From: JAEUJM01 sp044221555
Lineage (GTDB): Bacteria; Actinomycetota; Acidimicrobiia; Acidimicrobiales; DATDAH01
DNA: 64,000 nt
Assembly (NCBI GenBank): GCA_044221555.1
Contig: JBGAOY010000006.1
Span: forward strand, 62,001 to 126,000
Reading direction: 5' to 3'
Part shown: positions 9,601-16,441 of the stretch, piece by piece
Layout: each line of letters begins with the position of its first letter
How positions within the stretch are numbered: position 1 is the stretch's first letter
The notes under the pieces: generated by a model
The model's database searches: none
What the model saw: the letters and a program-made list of their open reading frames with translations, nothing else
Told to the model about the DNA's origin: nothing
Program-made: the position numbers and the translations under genes

Positions 9601-12600
9601 CCGGCACGTCGTCGAGCGGGTCGCCGTTGTCGTCCACCGGCGTGCCGAAGGCGCTCGCGGTGTTGGTGAGGTCGCCGTCGGCGGTGGTCTCGTAGTACAG
9701 GACCACCGTGTCACCGGGGTCGATCGAGTCGAGCGACCCGGGGCCCACCACGGTCATGTCCGTCTGGTCGATGCCCAGGTCGAGGTCACCGATGGTCACC
9801 GGCGCCAGCGGCGTGTCGCCGTTGTTGGTGACCGCGAAGCAGTAGGTGACGTCGTCACCGGCGTGGACGTAGGTGGTCTCGGCGCCCTCGCAGCTCGCGC
9901 CGCTGTCATGGCCGCGGTACGCGGTCTTGGCCAGGTGCACGGCCGGGCCCACGGCGTCGACCGCGGCGGTGTCGTCCGCGGTGACCGGGTCGATGCCGAG
10001 CAGGGGGTCGCCGCTGCCGTCGGCGGGAACGCCCGTGACGGTGGCGGTGTTGGTGAGGTCGCCGGCGAGGGTGGTCTCGTAGTAGAGGGTCGCCGAGGCA
10101 CCGGGCGCCAGCGAGGCCAGATCGCCCGACAGGGCGGTCATGTCGCTCTGGTCGATGCCCAGGTCGCCGTCCTCCACGGTGACGGGGGACAGCTCGGTGT
10201 CACCCTCGTTCGTGACGGTGAAGCAGTAGGTGACGGCGTCCCCGTCGAGGCCGTGCACCAGCTCGCCGCCGGGGCAGCCCGCGCCGGCGTCCTGGCCGTG
10301 GTAGACGGTCTTGGCCACCGACACGGCCGGCGCCACCTGGTCGGCCGACGCGGTGTCGTCACCGGTCACCGGGTCGATCCCGGGCAGCGGGTCGCCGTTG
10401 GGGTCGGAGGGTGTGCCGGTGGCGGTCGCCGTGTTGGTGAGGTCGCCGTCGAGCGCGGTCTCGTAGAAGAGCTCGACGGAGTCGCCGGGCGCCAGCAGGG
10501 CGAGGTCGCCCGAGAGCACACCCATGTCCGACTCGTCGATGCCCAGGTCGGGATCGCTCACGGTCACCGGCGCCAGCGTGGTGTCGCCGGTGTTGGTCAC
10601 GGTGAAGCAGTAGGTGACGGGGTCGCCGTCCACCCCGACGACCGACTCGGCGCCGGCGCACAGCGCCCCACCGTCGTGGCCGCGGTACACGGTCTTGGCG
10701 ACGGACAGGCCGGGCGCCACCTCGTCCACCGACGCGGAGTCGGAGTCGGTGACCGGGCCCGTGTCGGGCAGCGGCACGTTCTGGTCGTCGACCGGCGCCG
10801 CGGTCGCGGTGGCGGTGTTGGTGAGGTCGCCGTCGAGGGTGGTCTCGTAGGCCCACGTCACGCTGTCACCGGCGGCGACCAGCGAGGGGTCGCCGGCGAT
10901 CAGGTCCATGTCCGTGTCGTCGATGCCCAGGTCGGGGTCGTCGACCGTCATCGTCCCGAGGAAGGTGCTGCCGTCGTTGGTGACGGTGAAGCAGTACGTG
11001 ACGGCGTCACCGTTCTCACCGGTGACGGCGTCGCCGCCCTGGCACGACGCCCCGCCGTCGTGGCCCTGGTACACCGTCTTGGCGATGGCGATCGAGGGCT
11101 CGGGCGGCGCGGTCGGCTGGACGTCGACGGCCACGTAGGTGCCGTAGCTGGTGGCCAGCGTGGCCTCGTTGACGATCTCGGTGACACTCGGGTCGAGGGG
11201 GCGGTCGACGACCACGTCGAAGGTGACCGTCCGGGTCTGACCCACGCTCAGCGCGGGCGGCAGGATGGTGCCGGCCCCGTCGAGGGGGAACGGCGTACCC
11301 GACCCGTCATCGGCGATGGGGCTGCCGTTGTGGATCGTCGAGGCCGCGACGTAGGTCGTGTGTGCGGGGATGTCGTCGGTGACCACCAGGTTGTCGACCG
11401 GCGCGATGCCGGCGTTGGTGGCGGTGATGGTGTAGCGGATCGTCTCGCCCGGATCAGCGAGGCCATCGCCGTCGTCGTCGACGATGTCGGAGCTCTTGGT
11501 GAGGTCGACGGTCGGGAACGGCAGCACCGTCGTGCCCATGTCGATGGCCGGCGTGCCCGTGGAACCGCCGGGCACCTGACCCCAGGCGGCGGCGAGGGCG
11601 ACGCCGTCGAGCGTGTAGATGCGGGCGCCGGTCATGTCCGCATCGCCCGAGCCCTTGGCCTTGGTGTAGGCGCTGACGGTGTAGCAGGTGCTGCTGCCGT
11701 CGTCCTTGATGATGCGCGGCGACAGCGCGGTCAGGGTGCACGAGAAGTCGTACTTGTTGCCGTCGGGATCGGTGCTGCCACCTGTGCTGGCGTCGCCGTC
11801 CCGGTCGACGTAGATCGTGGTGTCCTCCTGGGGTGCCACCCAGACCGCGTTGTCGCTCTCGGTCAGATCGGACGATCCCAGCCCGTATCCGATGACCACC
11901 ATGGGGGTCAGGTAGCGGCTGGGGATGAGCGAGAAGCCCCAGTTGTAGGCCGAGCTCTGGTCGTTGCCCGTCCCCGACTCGGGGGTGGTGACGGCTTGGA
12001 GGGCGTAGAAGGGGTTCCCCGGGCTCTCGAAGCTGGCCCCGAGGTCGGTGGAGAACTTGAAGTTGTTCTGACCACCTGCCGGGACGCTCACCGTGCTGGT
12101 CGAGCCGTTCGACTCGGTGACGTTCACGGTGATCGTCGAGCCACCCGGGTTGTACAGGAAGACGCGCGTGGCCTGGTCGTTCTGGTTCCTCGAGCTGACC
12201 GGCGAGAAGTAGGTGTCGGACCACCGCTCCGTGGGCGTCAACTCGAACATGCGCCCCTCGTAGGTGACGTTCTTGTCACCGGTGCTGAGGTACACCGCCA
12301 CCGGCTTGTCCGCGTGGATGGCGTCGCCCAGGTTGATGCCCCCGTCGAGCAGGTGGGTGTCACCTTCATCGAGGGTGAAGGCGGATCCGCCGTTGAGGGT
12401 GACGGTGGTGCCGTCCTCCGACGCGGCGACGATCGCGCCCGTGTACTCCCACGGTGAGGCAGTGGCGCTGAAGTACGGCGTGTCCTCACCCACGGGGCTG
12501 ACGAAGTCGTAGCCGTAGCGGCTCACCTCGGGCACCGCCGACGCCCCGGCGTGCACCGAGCCGGTCGAGGCCGGCCACCCGCCGGCGCTGACGACGGTGG

Positions 12601-13081
12601 GGGCCGAGGAGATGATCTTGTCGCCACCGTCGTAGTAGGGCTGGCCCGTGCCGTTGGGGTCGATCTGTCCGATGTTGGCCAAGGTGACGTCGTTGGTCAG
12701 CACCTGTACCTCGCCCTCACTCATGGTGGAGGTCTCGGTGGTGGCACCGGGGCTGTTGACCGGGTCGGCGTCGTACCCGTCCTCCCAGTGGTCGATGACC
12801 ACCGTGTTCGCGTCGCGTGACGACACGATCGAGCCGATGAGGTGCATCGCCGTGTTGGCGCTGAGCGTGCTGTTGGCCTGCCCCTTCAGGGTGTCGAAGA
12901 AGCGCTGGGCATCGAAGGGCAGGTAGTGGACCTGCTCGCCGGGGGCGGCCACCAGTTGCGGGGGCGCCTGCCACGGCAGGCGTGGCGACGTGGCCATGGC
13001 TGCTCCCAGCAGCGCCACGATGCACAGTGGGGCCAGCACGGTCCCCCACGTCCATCGCCGATGCTTCGGCGTGGTCGCCAT
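3683..13081 (-). CDS. Giant LPXTG-anchored surface protein with DUF11-type tandem repeats
   Basis: About 3132 residues. The N-terminus is a signal peptide (basic KHRRW, then a hydrophobic core ending near AMATS). Next comes a domain of about 450 residues with features such as HWEDGYDADP and a tract of beta-rich sequence. A DUF11-like domain (VDLTKSSDIVDDDGDG) is followed by 16 tandem units of about 128 residues. Each unit starts near AKTVYRGHD, has one Cys near GCPG and one in TYCF (a likely disulfide), an acidic LGIDQSDM loop and TNTATATGTP. Three divergent DUF11-like domains follow. The C-terminus is LPRTG, a hydrophobic helix and RRSARRRQA, the sortase sorting signal. It is probably a cell-wall stalk or adhesin. 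ATG 13081 is preceded by AGGAG at 6 nt; ATG 13111, in frame and with its own AGGAG, is the alternative. No sortase lies in the window. Confidence 0.9.
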   Translation of the reverse strand: MATTPKHRRWTWGTVLAPLCIVALLGAAMATSPRLPWQAPPQLVAAPGEQVHYLPFDAQRFFDTLKGQANSTLSANTAMHLIGSIVSSRDANTVVIDHWEDGYDADPVNSPGATTETSTMSEGEVQVLTNDVTLANIGQIDPNGTGQPYYDGGDKIISSAPTVVSAGGWPASTGSVHAGASAVPEVSRYGYDFVSPVGEDTPYFSATASPWEYTGAIVAASEDGTTVTLNGGSAFTLDEGDTHLLDGGINLGDAIHADKPVAVYLSTGDKNVTYEGRMFELTPTERWSDTYFSPVSSRNQNDQATRVFLYNPGGSTITVNVTESNGSTSTVSVPAGGQNNFKFSTDLGASFESPGNPFYALQAVTTPESGTGNDQSSAYNWGFSLIPSRYLTPMVVIGYGLGSSDLTESDNAVWVAPQEDTTIYVDRDGDASTGGSTDPDGNKYDFSCTLTALSPRIIKDDGSSTCYTVSAYTKAKGSGDADMTGARIYTLDGVALAAAWGQVPGGSTGTPAIDMGTTVLPFPTVDLTKSSDIVDDDGDGLADPGETIRYTITATNAGIAPVDNLVVTDDIPAHTTYVAASTIHNGSPIADDGSGTPFPLDGAGTILPPALSVGQTRTVTFDVVVDRPLDPSVTEIVNEATLATSYGTYVAVDVQPTAPPEPSIAIAKTVYQGHDGGASCQGGDAVTGENGDAVTYCFTVTNDGSTFLGTMTVDDPDLGIDDTDMDLIAGDPSLVAAGDSVTWAYETTLDGDLTNTATATAAPVDDQNVPLPDTGPVTDSDSASVDEVAPGLSVAKTVYRGHDGGALCAGAESVVGVDGDPVTYCFTVTNTGDTTLAPVTVSDPDLGIDESDMGVLSGDLALLAPGDSVELFYETALDGDLTNTATATGTPSDPNGDPLPGIDPVTGDDTASADQVAPAVSVAKTVYHGQDAGAGCPGGELVHGLDGDAVTYCFTVTNEGDTELSPVTVEDGDLGIDQSDMTALSGDLASLAPGASATLYYETTLAGDLTNTATVTGVPADGSGDPLLGIDPVTADDTAAVDAVGPAVHLAKTAYRGHDSGASCEGAETTYVHAGDDVTYCFAVTNNGDTPLAPVTIGDLDLGIDQTDMTVVGPGSLDSIDPGDTVVLYYETTADGDLTNTASAFGTPVDDNGDPLDDVPDVTDDDTAVVDEVAPAVSVAKTVYRGHDAGAGCPGGELVQLTNGGDITYCFVVTNDGDTTLSPVSLVDLDLGIDQSDMVLASGSLSSLAPGDAAALYFETTVDGDLTNTATVTGTPVDGSGTPLGIDPVTGDDTAEVDEVGPAVSVAKTVYAGHDAGAGCPGSELQRGAGGAEVTYCFVVTNDGDTVLDPVTVQDADLGVDQGDMVVASGSLSSLDPGDSVVLYYETTIDGDLVNTATVTGTPVDGGGDPIPGLDPVSADDSAEVDEVTPSVALAKTVYRGHDAGGSCPGSESVPARSGQDVTYCFVVTNNGGATLAPVTIADADLGIDQGDMVLASGSLSSLDPGDSAVLYYETTVDGDLTNTATATGTPVDGGDPLPGSTPVTSTDTASVDEVIPSVAVAKTVYGGHDGGAGCPGGELEHAPAGADVTYCFSVTNDGNTTLAPVTLDDGDLNVTDGDLTVLSGDLSQLDPGETAVLFYETTVDGDLTNTVTATGTLADPGGDPLTGLDPVTDTDTAEVDEVAPAVSVAKTVYRGHDGGAGCPGGELIEGATGADVTYCFSVTNDGDTTLSPVTVTDADLSIDESDMTVVGPGSVTELAPGDTVVLYYETTLDGDLTNTATAGGTPVDPNGDPIPRLDPVTDEDTARVDDVSPSVSVAKTVYYGHDGGAGCPGDETVTARSGANVTYCFVVTNDGETALSPVTLDDAALNVTDGDLTVVSGDLSAMAPGDTATLYYETTVDGDLTNTVIASGEPVDSGGDPLPGGQTVTDEDTAAVDEVAPSVAVAKTVYRGHDDGAGCAGSESVTGRSGDAVTYCFAVTNDGDTTLSPVTVGDVDLGIDQTDMSVVGPGSLASLDPGDSIVLYFETAIDGDLTNTATAYGTPVDDSGDPLDHVPDVTDDDTATVDEVTPAVSVAKTVYRGHDDGAGCPGAELATTRAGANVTYCFTVTNDGDTTLAPVTIADADLGIDQADMTIVGPGSLASLDPGDSVTLFYETTVDGDLTNTATVTGTPADQQGDPLPGLSDVTADDTAQVDEVAPSVAIAKTVYRTHDAGAGCNGGDVLSGLAGEDVTYCFAVTNDGDTTLAPVTVADPDLGIDESDMTVVGPGSLASLAPGETVVLYYETTVDGDLVNTATATGSPVDGQGDPLAGIPDVTADDTAQVYEVAPSVAVVKTVYRGHDGGAGCPGSNLVSGRNGDDVTYCFEVTNDGDTTLAPVTVADADLGVDQADMDVLSGDLSQLDPGDTAVLYLETTVDGDLVNTAVATGSPADGQGDPLPGVEDVTDEDTAAVDAVGPAVHLAKTVYLGHDGGAGCAGGELVSATGGTDITYCFEVTNNGDTALSPVTLDDADLGIDQSDLTVVGPGGLTTLGAGETVVLYYETTVDGDLTNTAAATGTPVDGQGDPLGVGDVTDEDTAQVDAIAPSLAVAKTVYRGHDDGAGCPGGESVSGVAGRAVTYCFVVTNDGDTTLAPVTLDDADLGVDQVTLSVLSGDLSSMAPGDSATLYYETTLDGDLTNTATATGTPVDGTSTPLPGVDDVTDADTARVDQIAPSMTLLTEVLDPFTGDWFDADGDAATPGSNDPSPATLRAGDTASYRFTVTNTGDAGISDVVVDAPQCDAAPVVVSGDLVNPGVLDEGETWVLTCNVSDVGAGFTLDAVVTGDSIDGAPDGSGDHETARAQVASIAVEKTVLDPGTGDFVDSTTIETGGDATFRIVVTNTGEVPLSGVAVADALASSCARGFVDTLEPGDSFAAYTCVVTAVEAGFVNTATATGTPVDDRDSAIGADVTGEDGASVGVDTAPVTDLAITKDLIDIDEALAIATWQVTVTNVGDVDAVQPIVVTDDLPPELDYRDASGDGWVCEFDDPTITCLTDTDLVPGGSTTFTVQTYVDSEPGDTITNVARVDGIDDTNTDNNTDDAVVDVNDQGQLVPDVPSSLPRTGADIAGLLAGAGVLILTGLAFRRSARRRQA
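4936..11100 (-). repeat. Array of 16 tandem coding repeats, period about 385 bp
   Basis: The CGGTACACGGTCTTGGCC-like segment recurs about every 385 bp, from about 11070 down to about 5300. Units are diverged at the protein level but share whole phrases, such as GDTTLAPVTV and VLYYETTVDGDLTNTATATG. The high similarity makes copy-number change by recombination likely, and makes the region prone to assembly error. Confidence 0.85.
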
Positions 13082-13122
13082 CTTGTTCTCCTGATCCGCC
13101 TGAACGCGCATTCGCCCCTGCT

Positions 13123-13157
13123 CCTCGTTGAAAGGTCAGCGACCTTTCGGTACGAGG
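13123..13157 (-). promoter_or_regulatory. 5' leader hairpin overlapping a Shine-Dalgarno sequence
   Basis: On the minus strand CCTCGT-ACC-GAAAGGTC-GCT-GACCTTTC-A-ACGAGG folds into a perfect 8-bp inner stem with a 3-nt loop and a 6-bp outer stem separated by a small asymmetric bulge. The 3' arm runs into the GAGGAG that would serve the ATG at 13111. Folding would therefore hide that ribosome site and could shift initiation to ATG 13081. The rest of the stretch to 13390 shows only the dyad at 13188. Confidence 0.55.
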
Positions 13158-13187
13158 TGCACGGAAATGAGCATCGGGGCGGTCCCC

Positions 13188-13205
13188 GCTGACCGACGAG
13201 TCAGC
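13188..13205 (-). promoter_or_regulatory. Dyad GCTGAC-N6-GTCAGC upstream of the giant surface-protein gene
   Basis: A perfect 6-bp inverted repeat with a 6-bp spacer lies 107-124 bp upstream of the start at 13081. The same arms and spacing recur at 33276-33293, beside the second surface-protein locus and a TetR gene. It is therefore a candidate shared operator. Confidence 0.5.
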
Positions 13206-13390
13206 CGGCTCAGCGCGAGGCCGGCGCCTCGGCGACGGCTGATCGCCCTCCGGAACCCCTGGTTCCTCGCCGCCTGCTGGGTGGTGGCCGGGGCGTTGCC
13301 GCACCAGGCCCGGCCCCCGTCCGACGGTGTGGTGGCCTGGCTCGCTACCAGTGCCGGCCCGCCGGGCCGTGCCCGCCGGCGCGCCGAGGC

Positions 13391-13954
13391 TCAGGCGCCG
13401 GTGGCTGCGCCCAGGGCCTGGTCCGACAGGGCCTGCAGATCGGCCCAGGTGAAGCCGTCGCCGGTCCACAGCCGCTCGAACACCGCGTCGGCGACGTCGG
13501 TGAAGCCGTGCCGGTTGCGGAAGTGGTAGAGGCGGCGCTGGTGCTGGTCGAAGTAGCGGTAGCCGAGCGCATCGAGTCGCCCGGCGCAGTAGGTCTCCCA
13601 GGCGTTGGCGGGCGCGGGGTCGAGGGGTTCGTCCAGGGCGGGAGCGCCGAAGGCCGGATCGAGGCGATCAGAGGCCTCCAGCAGCAGGCGACCGAGCACG
13701 TTCTGGGCGCCCGCGACGCTCAGTTGCCGCGGCGTGCGTGGGTCTTCGAGGGCCCCGCTCTCGAGGTTGAGGGTGAGCGGGTCGAGCCGTCCGATGACGG
13801 CCCAGCCGAGCGGCGACTGCTCGTTGACCTCGACCTTCACTTGAGCGTCAGGGTCGAGGCCCACCTTGGGGAGCAGCTCCTCGGTGATGGCCACCAGTTG
13901 GCCGGCGTCGAAGCCGACGAGGGTGAAGGTCTCGGGAGTGACGGTGACGGGCAT
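13391..13954 (-). CDS. Conserved hypothetical protein beside ferritin-like genes
   Basis: This 187-residue soluble protein has no signal peptide or membrane segment. The N-terminal half looks beta-rich (FTLVGFDAGQLVAITEELLP, then KVEVNEQSPLG). The C-terminal half has an aromatic, charged tract (ALGYRYFDQHQRRLYHFRN) and helical segments ending near WADLQALSDQAL. I do not recognise the family. It lies 68 nt downstream of, and on the same strand as, two coupled ferritin-like genes, so it may be the last gene of that operon. The opposite strand also has long open frames here, but the minus-strand protein has the more ordinary composition. Confidence 0.65.
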   Translation of the reverse strand: MPVTVTPETFTLVGFDAGQLVAITEELLPKVGLDPDAQVKVEVNEQSPLGWAVIGRLDPLTLNLESGALEDPRTPRQLSVAGAQNVLGRLLLEASDRLDPAFGAPALDEPLDPAPANAWETYCAGRLDALGYRYFDQHQRRLYHFRNRHGFTDVADAVFERLWTGDGFTWADLQALSDQALGAATGA

Positions 13955-14022
13955 GGGCGGTGGGTATCAGGCGGGTGCGGTCATCGGCAGGGCACGAGCG
14001 GCGCGGCTCGGCGCGACCGCGC

Positions 14023-14868
14023 TCAACCCGCGGCCGAGGCGTGGGCCTCGGCGGCCAGCGCTTCGCTGCGGGCCTGGGCCTCGCGCAGGGCCTCGTGGGC
14101 TCCTTCGGCGATCTCGTCGATCTCGGCGTCCTCGAAGCCGGCGAGCTCGCGGAACCGGCGGGCCAGCTTCACGGGACTCTCGTCGTCCTCGCCGCGGAAG
14201 CCGCCCAGCGAGAACAGCTTGTCCACGACCCGCTGGAACTCCAGCGCGTTCTTCCGGCGCTCGGGGTCGTCGGCGGTGAGGCGGCGCAGCCAGTCCGAGC
14301 CCATCTTCACGTGGGTGACCTCGTCGGCCAGCATCCAGTCCTCGCAGAACTCGAGCACCGGGTCGCCGGCGGCGTCGCCGAAGTCGCGCATGGTGTTGAA
14401 CACGTCGATGGCCAGGCCCTCGAGCGCCCGGTTGACGCCCGTGAGGCGCAGCACCGGGTCGGGGTTGCAGGCGGCCTCGTAGAGGAACGTGCCCTCGGAG
14501 AACTCGCCGATCTCGGTGCCCATCCAGTCGCTGAGCTTCACGGAGATCTCGCAGTGGCGGGCCTCGTCCCAGCACTGGCGGGCCATGTCGAGCTTCAGCG
14601 CGAAGGGCGCCTCGTCGCGGCCGTCGCCGGTCTCGAAGTCCCAGCACGTGCGGCCGGCACCCTCGAGCGCCTGGATCTCACCGACGAAGATGCCGTGCAT
14701 CAGCGCCCGTGCCGCGTCCGAGGCATCGGGACGCTTGGGGGTGAGCTTGGCCGACGAGCGCATGGCCGTGGCCTTGATGGTGCGCGGGTCGTTGATGCGG
14801 TCGGTGAGGGGTACCCGGACGAACCGCTCGTCGCGGGCGAGGTCTTCGACGGGAAGGGATTTCCTCAT
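14023..14868 (-). CDS. Ferritin-like (DUF455-type) protein
   Basis: This 281-residue, largely helical protein shows helices with iron-ligand-like residues: EIQALEGAG, then ARQCWDEARHCE (an ExxH-type diiron motif), and later WMLADEVTHVKMGSDW, with another Glu and His. This is the pattern of DUF455 and other ferritin-like four-helix proteins. Such proteins bind a di-metal centre, but the substrate of this group is unknown to me. The ATG at 14868 overlaps the stop of the upstream ferritin-like gene (ATGA, 14865-14868). That overlap decides the start; the open frame continues much further upstream without meaning. Confidence 0.75.
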   Translation of the reverse strand: MRKSLPVEDLARDERFVRVPLTDRINDPRTIKATAMRSSAKLTPKRPDASDAARALMHGIFVGEIQALEGAGRTCWDFETGDGRDEAPFALKLDMARQCWDEARHCEISVKLSDWMGTEIGEFSEGTFLYEAACNPDPVLRLTGVNRALEGLAIDVFNTMRDFGDAAGDPVLEFCEDWMLADEVTHVKMGSDWLRRLTADDPERRKNALEFQRVVDKLFSLGGFRGEDDESPVKLARRFRELAGFEDAEIDEIAEGAHEALREAQARSEALAAEAHASAAG

Positions 14869-15569
14869 GAGGGCACCTGCTGACTTTCCTGTTTGTCGAG
14901 ACTGGTCTCGAGGGGTGTGCCGATCGATCCGGGGCCGGCGATGCCGCCGGCGGCGAGCAGGAGCTTCTCGAGCTCGGCCTGGCGATCGGCGGCCCGCTGG
15001 ACCTCGTCGGGGGTCTCGATGAGCGACTGGATCAGCATCTCGCCGTCGCGCCAGTCGTCGAGCTCGTCGTCGAGCGCGAATTTGAGCGAGCGCATGGTGG
15101 GCGCGTCGGTGATGCGGCTGGTGTTGTTCAGGTGGTACGTGTAGGCAGCGATCTTGTGCGGGAGGAGCACCCGGTACACACCGACCAGCTTCTCGATGGT
15201 GAGGTCGGGCGCCTCGGGCTCGGTGAGCGCATCGACGAAGGCGACCATCTCGTCGTTGGGCGGGGCGTTGAGCCGCTCCTGGTTCATCTCGCGCAGCTCG
15301 GGCAGGCGCTTGTGCCACAGCTCGGCGTGCCACGCGTGGTGATAGGTGTGGGTGCCGAGCCGCAGCTTCACGTCGAGCTCGGGCACCGTGGCCACCCAGC
15401 CGCCCAACACCTCGAAGGTGCGCATCTCGATCCACTTGTAGTGGCCGACGCGCTTCGCGGTCTCCTCCACGCTGAACGCGCCGGGCAGCTCCCGCCGGTC
15501 CCACGGTGTGAAGGCCGCTCTCGGCCGCTTCGGATCTGCCACTCGTCCCCCTGGAGAGCCGCCCGTCAT
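14865..15569 (-). CDS. Ferritin-like helical protein, partner of the downstream gene
   Basis: This 234-residue helical protein carries possible metal ligands: YKWIEMRTFEVLGGW (Glu) and a His-rich helix LGTHTYHHAWHAELWHKRLP. Later helices are acidic (FALDDELDDWRDGEML). It is translationally coupled to the next gene, so the two probably form a complex or act in one step. The start is the ATG at 15569; several later starts are possible because the first 20 residues are Gly/Pro-rich. The promoter region holds a perfect 16-bp palindrome at 15603-15618. I infer a ferritin-like fold from the helix and ligand pattern; the reaction is unknown. Confidence 0.7.
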   Translation of the reverse strand: MTGGSPGGRVADPKRPRAAFTPWDRRELPGAFSVEETAKRVGHYKWIEMRTFEVLGGWVATVPELDVKLRLGTHTYHHAWHAELWHKRLPELREMNQERLNAPPNDEMVAFVDALTEPEAPDLTIEKLVGVYRVLLPHKIAAYTYHLNNTSRITDAPTMRSLKFALDDELDDWRDGEMLIQSLIETPDEVQRAADRQAELEKLLLAAGGIAGPGSIGTPLETSLDKQESQQVPS

Positions 15570-15602
15570 CGTCCCCGACAGTGTAGGTGGTGGGGAGAAT
15601 AG

Positions 15603-15618
15603 TTGACCGCGCGGTCAA
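15603..15618 (-). promoter_or_regulatory. Perfect 16-bp palindrome TTGACCGCGCGGTCAA
   Basis: This is a fully symmetric operator-type site of the kind bound by TetR-family dimers. On the minus strand it lies directly before a -10-like TATTCT, about 35 nt ahead of the ferritin-like start at 15569, so a bound repressor would block that promoter. No regulator gene for it lies next door. Confidence 0.55.
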
Positions 15619-15727
15619 GAGGAACCCCCGAACGGGCCGAATGGACGGGCCCGGGGGACGGGCGTTGGCGTGGCGCGCGCCTCGGATGGCCCTTCCCTCG
15701 CAGGTCCGACCCCACTACGGTCCGGTC

Positions 15728-16291
15728 ATGGCTGAGACCGCGCACCGCCGCCTCACCGCTGATGAGTTCGTCGCCCTCCCTGGCGACCTTCCGAACGCCG
15801 AACTCATCGACGGAGACGTGGTCGTGGACTCACCGAACACCCGCCACCAGCGCCTGGCCGACTGGATCCTGTACCAGTTCATGTCGTTCACCGACACCCA
15901 CCCAGACGCGGGCGAAGGGGGGTCGGCGCTGATGACCCGGATCGACGACGACAACGTCTTCCTGCCGGACGTGTGGTGGACCACCCCCGACCACGTGCTG
16001 GCCCGGGACAGCCGCGGCCACGTCGAGCGTCCCCCGGACTTGGTGGTGGAGGTGCGATCGCCGACCACCTGGCGCTACGACGTGCACGTGAAGAAGGCCC
16101 GGTACGAGGCCGTCGGGGTGACCGAGCTGTGGCTGGTCGACACGGTGGCCGACACGGTGCTGGTGTTCCGCCGGTCGTCACCAGGCTCACCGACCTTCGA
16201 CGCCGGCCTCGAGGCCGGCGTGGGCGACACGCTCACCACGCCGGTGATTCCTGGCTTCGCCCTGGACCTGGCCCGCCTGTTCGACCGCTGA
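15728..16291 (+). CDS. Uma2-family (DUF820) putative endonuclease
   Basis: This 187-residue protein has the PD-(D/E)XK-like Uma2 fold. ELIDGDVVVDSP is followed by FLPDVWWTTPD (the conserved PD), PDLVVEVRSPTTW (the E-x-x-S-P core) and YEAVGVTELWLVD. Catalytic candidates are the Asp of LPDV, the Glu of VEVRSP and a Lys of VKKARYEA. The family is abundant in cyanobacteria and actinobacteria; its in vivo role is unclear. The ATG at 15728 is preceded by TACGGT with a 6-nt spacer, suggesting a leaderless start. The open frame extends 47 codons further upstream without family similarity. Confidence 0.85.
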   Translation: MAETAHRRLTADEFVALPGDLPNAELIDGDVVVDSPNTRHQRLADWILYQFMSFTDTHPDAGEGGSALMTRIDDDNVFLPDVWWTTPDHVLARDSRGHVERPPDLVVEVRSPTTWRYDVHVKKARYEAVGVTELWLVDTVADTVLVFRRSSPGSPTFDAGLEAGVGDTLTTPVIPGFALDLARLFDR

Positions 16292-16441
16292 CACCGCCGT
16301 CGTCACGCCCGGCCCGACGACCGTCTCGCCCCGAGTGGGGCGCGCGCCCCACCGATCGTCCAGGAGGGGTCCGGCCCGTGGCGTCCGGGCAGCGGCCAAG
16401 CTGCGGATGCGGCGCCGTTCCCGCTCGGCGGTGCCGCCGGG

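Noticed and set aside
4936..11100. CRISPR-like periodicity
   Set aside because: The period is about 385 bp, the units are coding and diverged, and there are no short identical repeats with unique spacers.
3596..12457. Long plus-strand open frames (3596-7048 and 9140-12457, over 1100 codons each)
   Set aside because: They are antisense to the tandem-repeat gene. Their translations are Val/Gly/His/Arg-rich with no signal peptide or domain, and they repeat only because the real gene repeats.
16327..16350. GC-only palindromes between the Uma2 and HAD genes as a regulatory site
   Set aside because: Short all-GC dyads are expected by chance at this base composition. They may help termination, but the evidence is weak.
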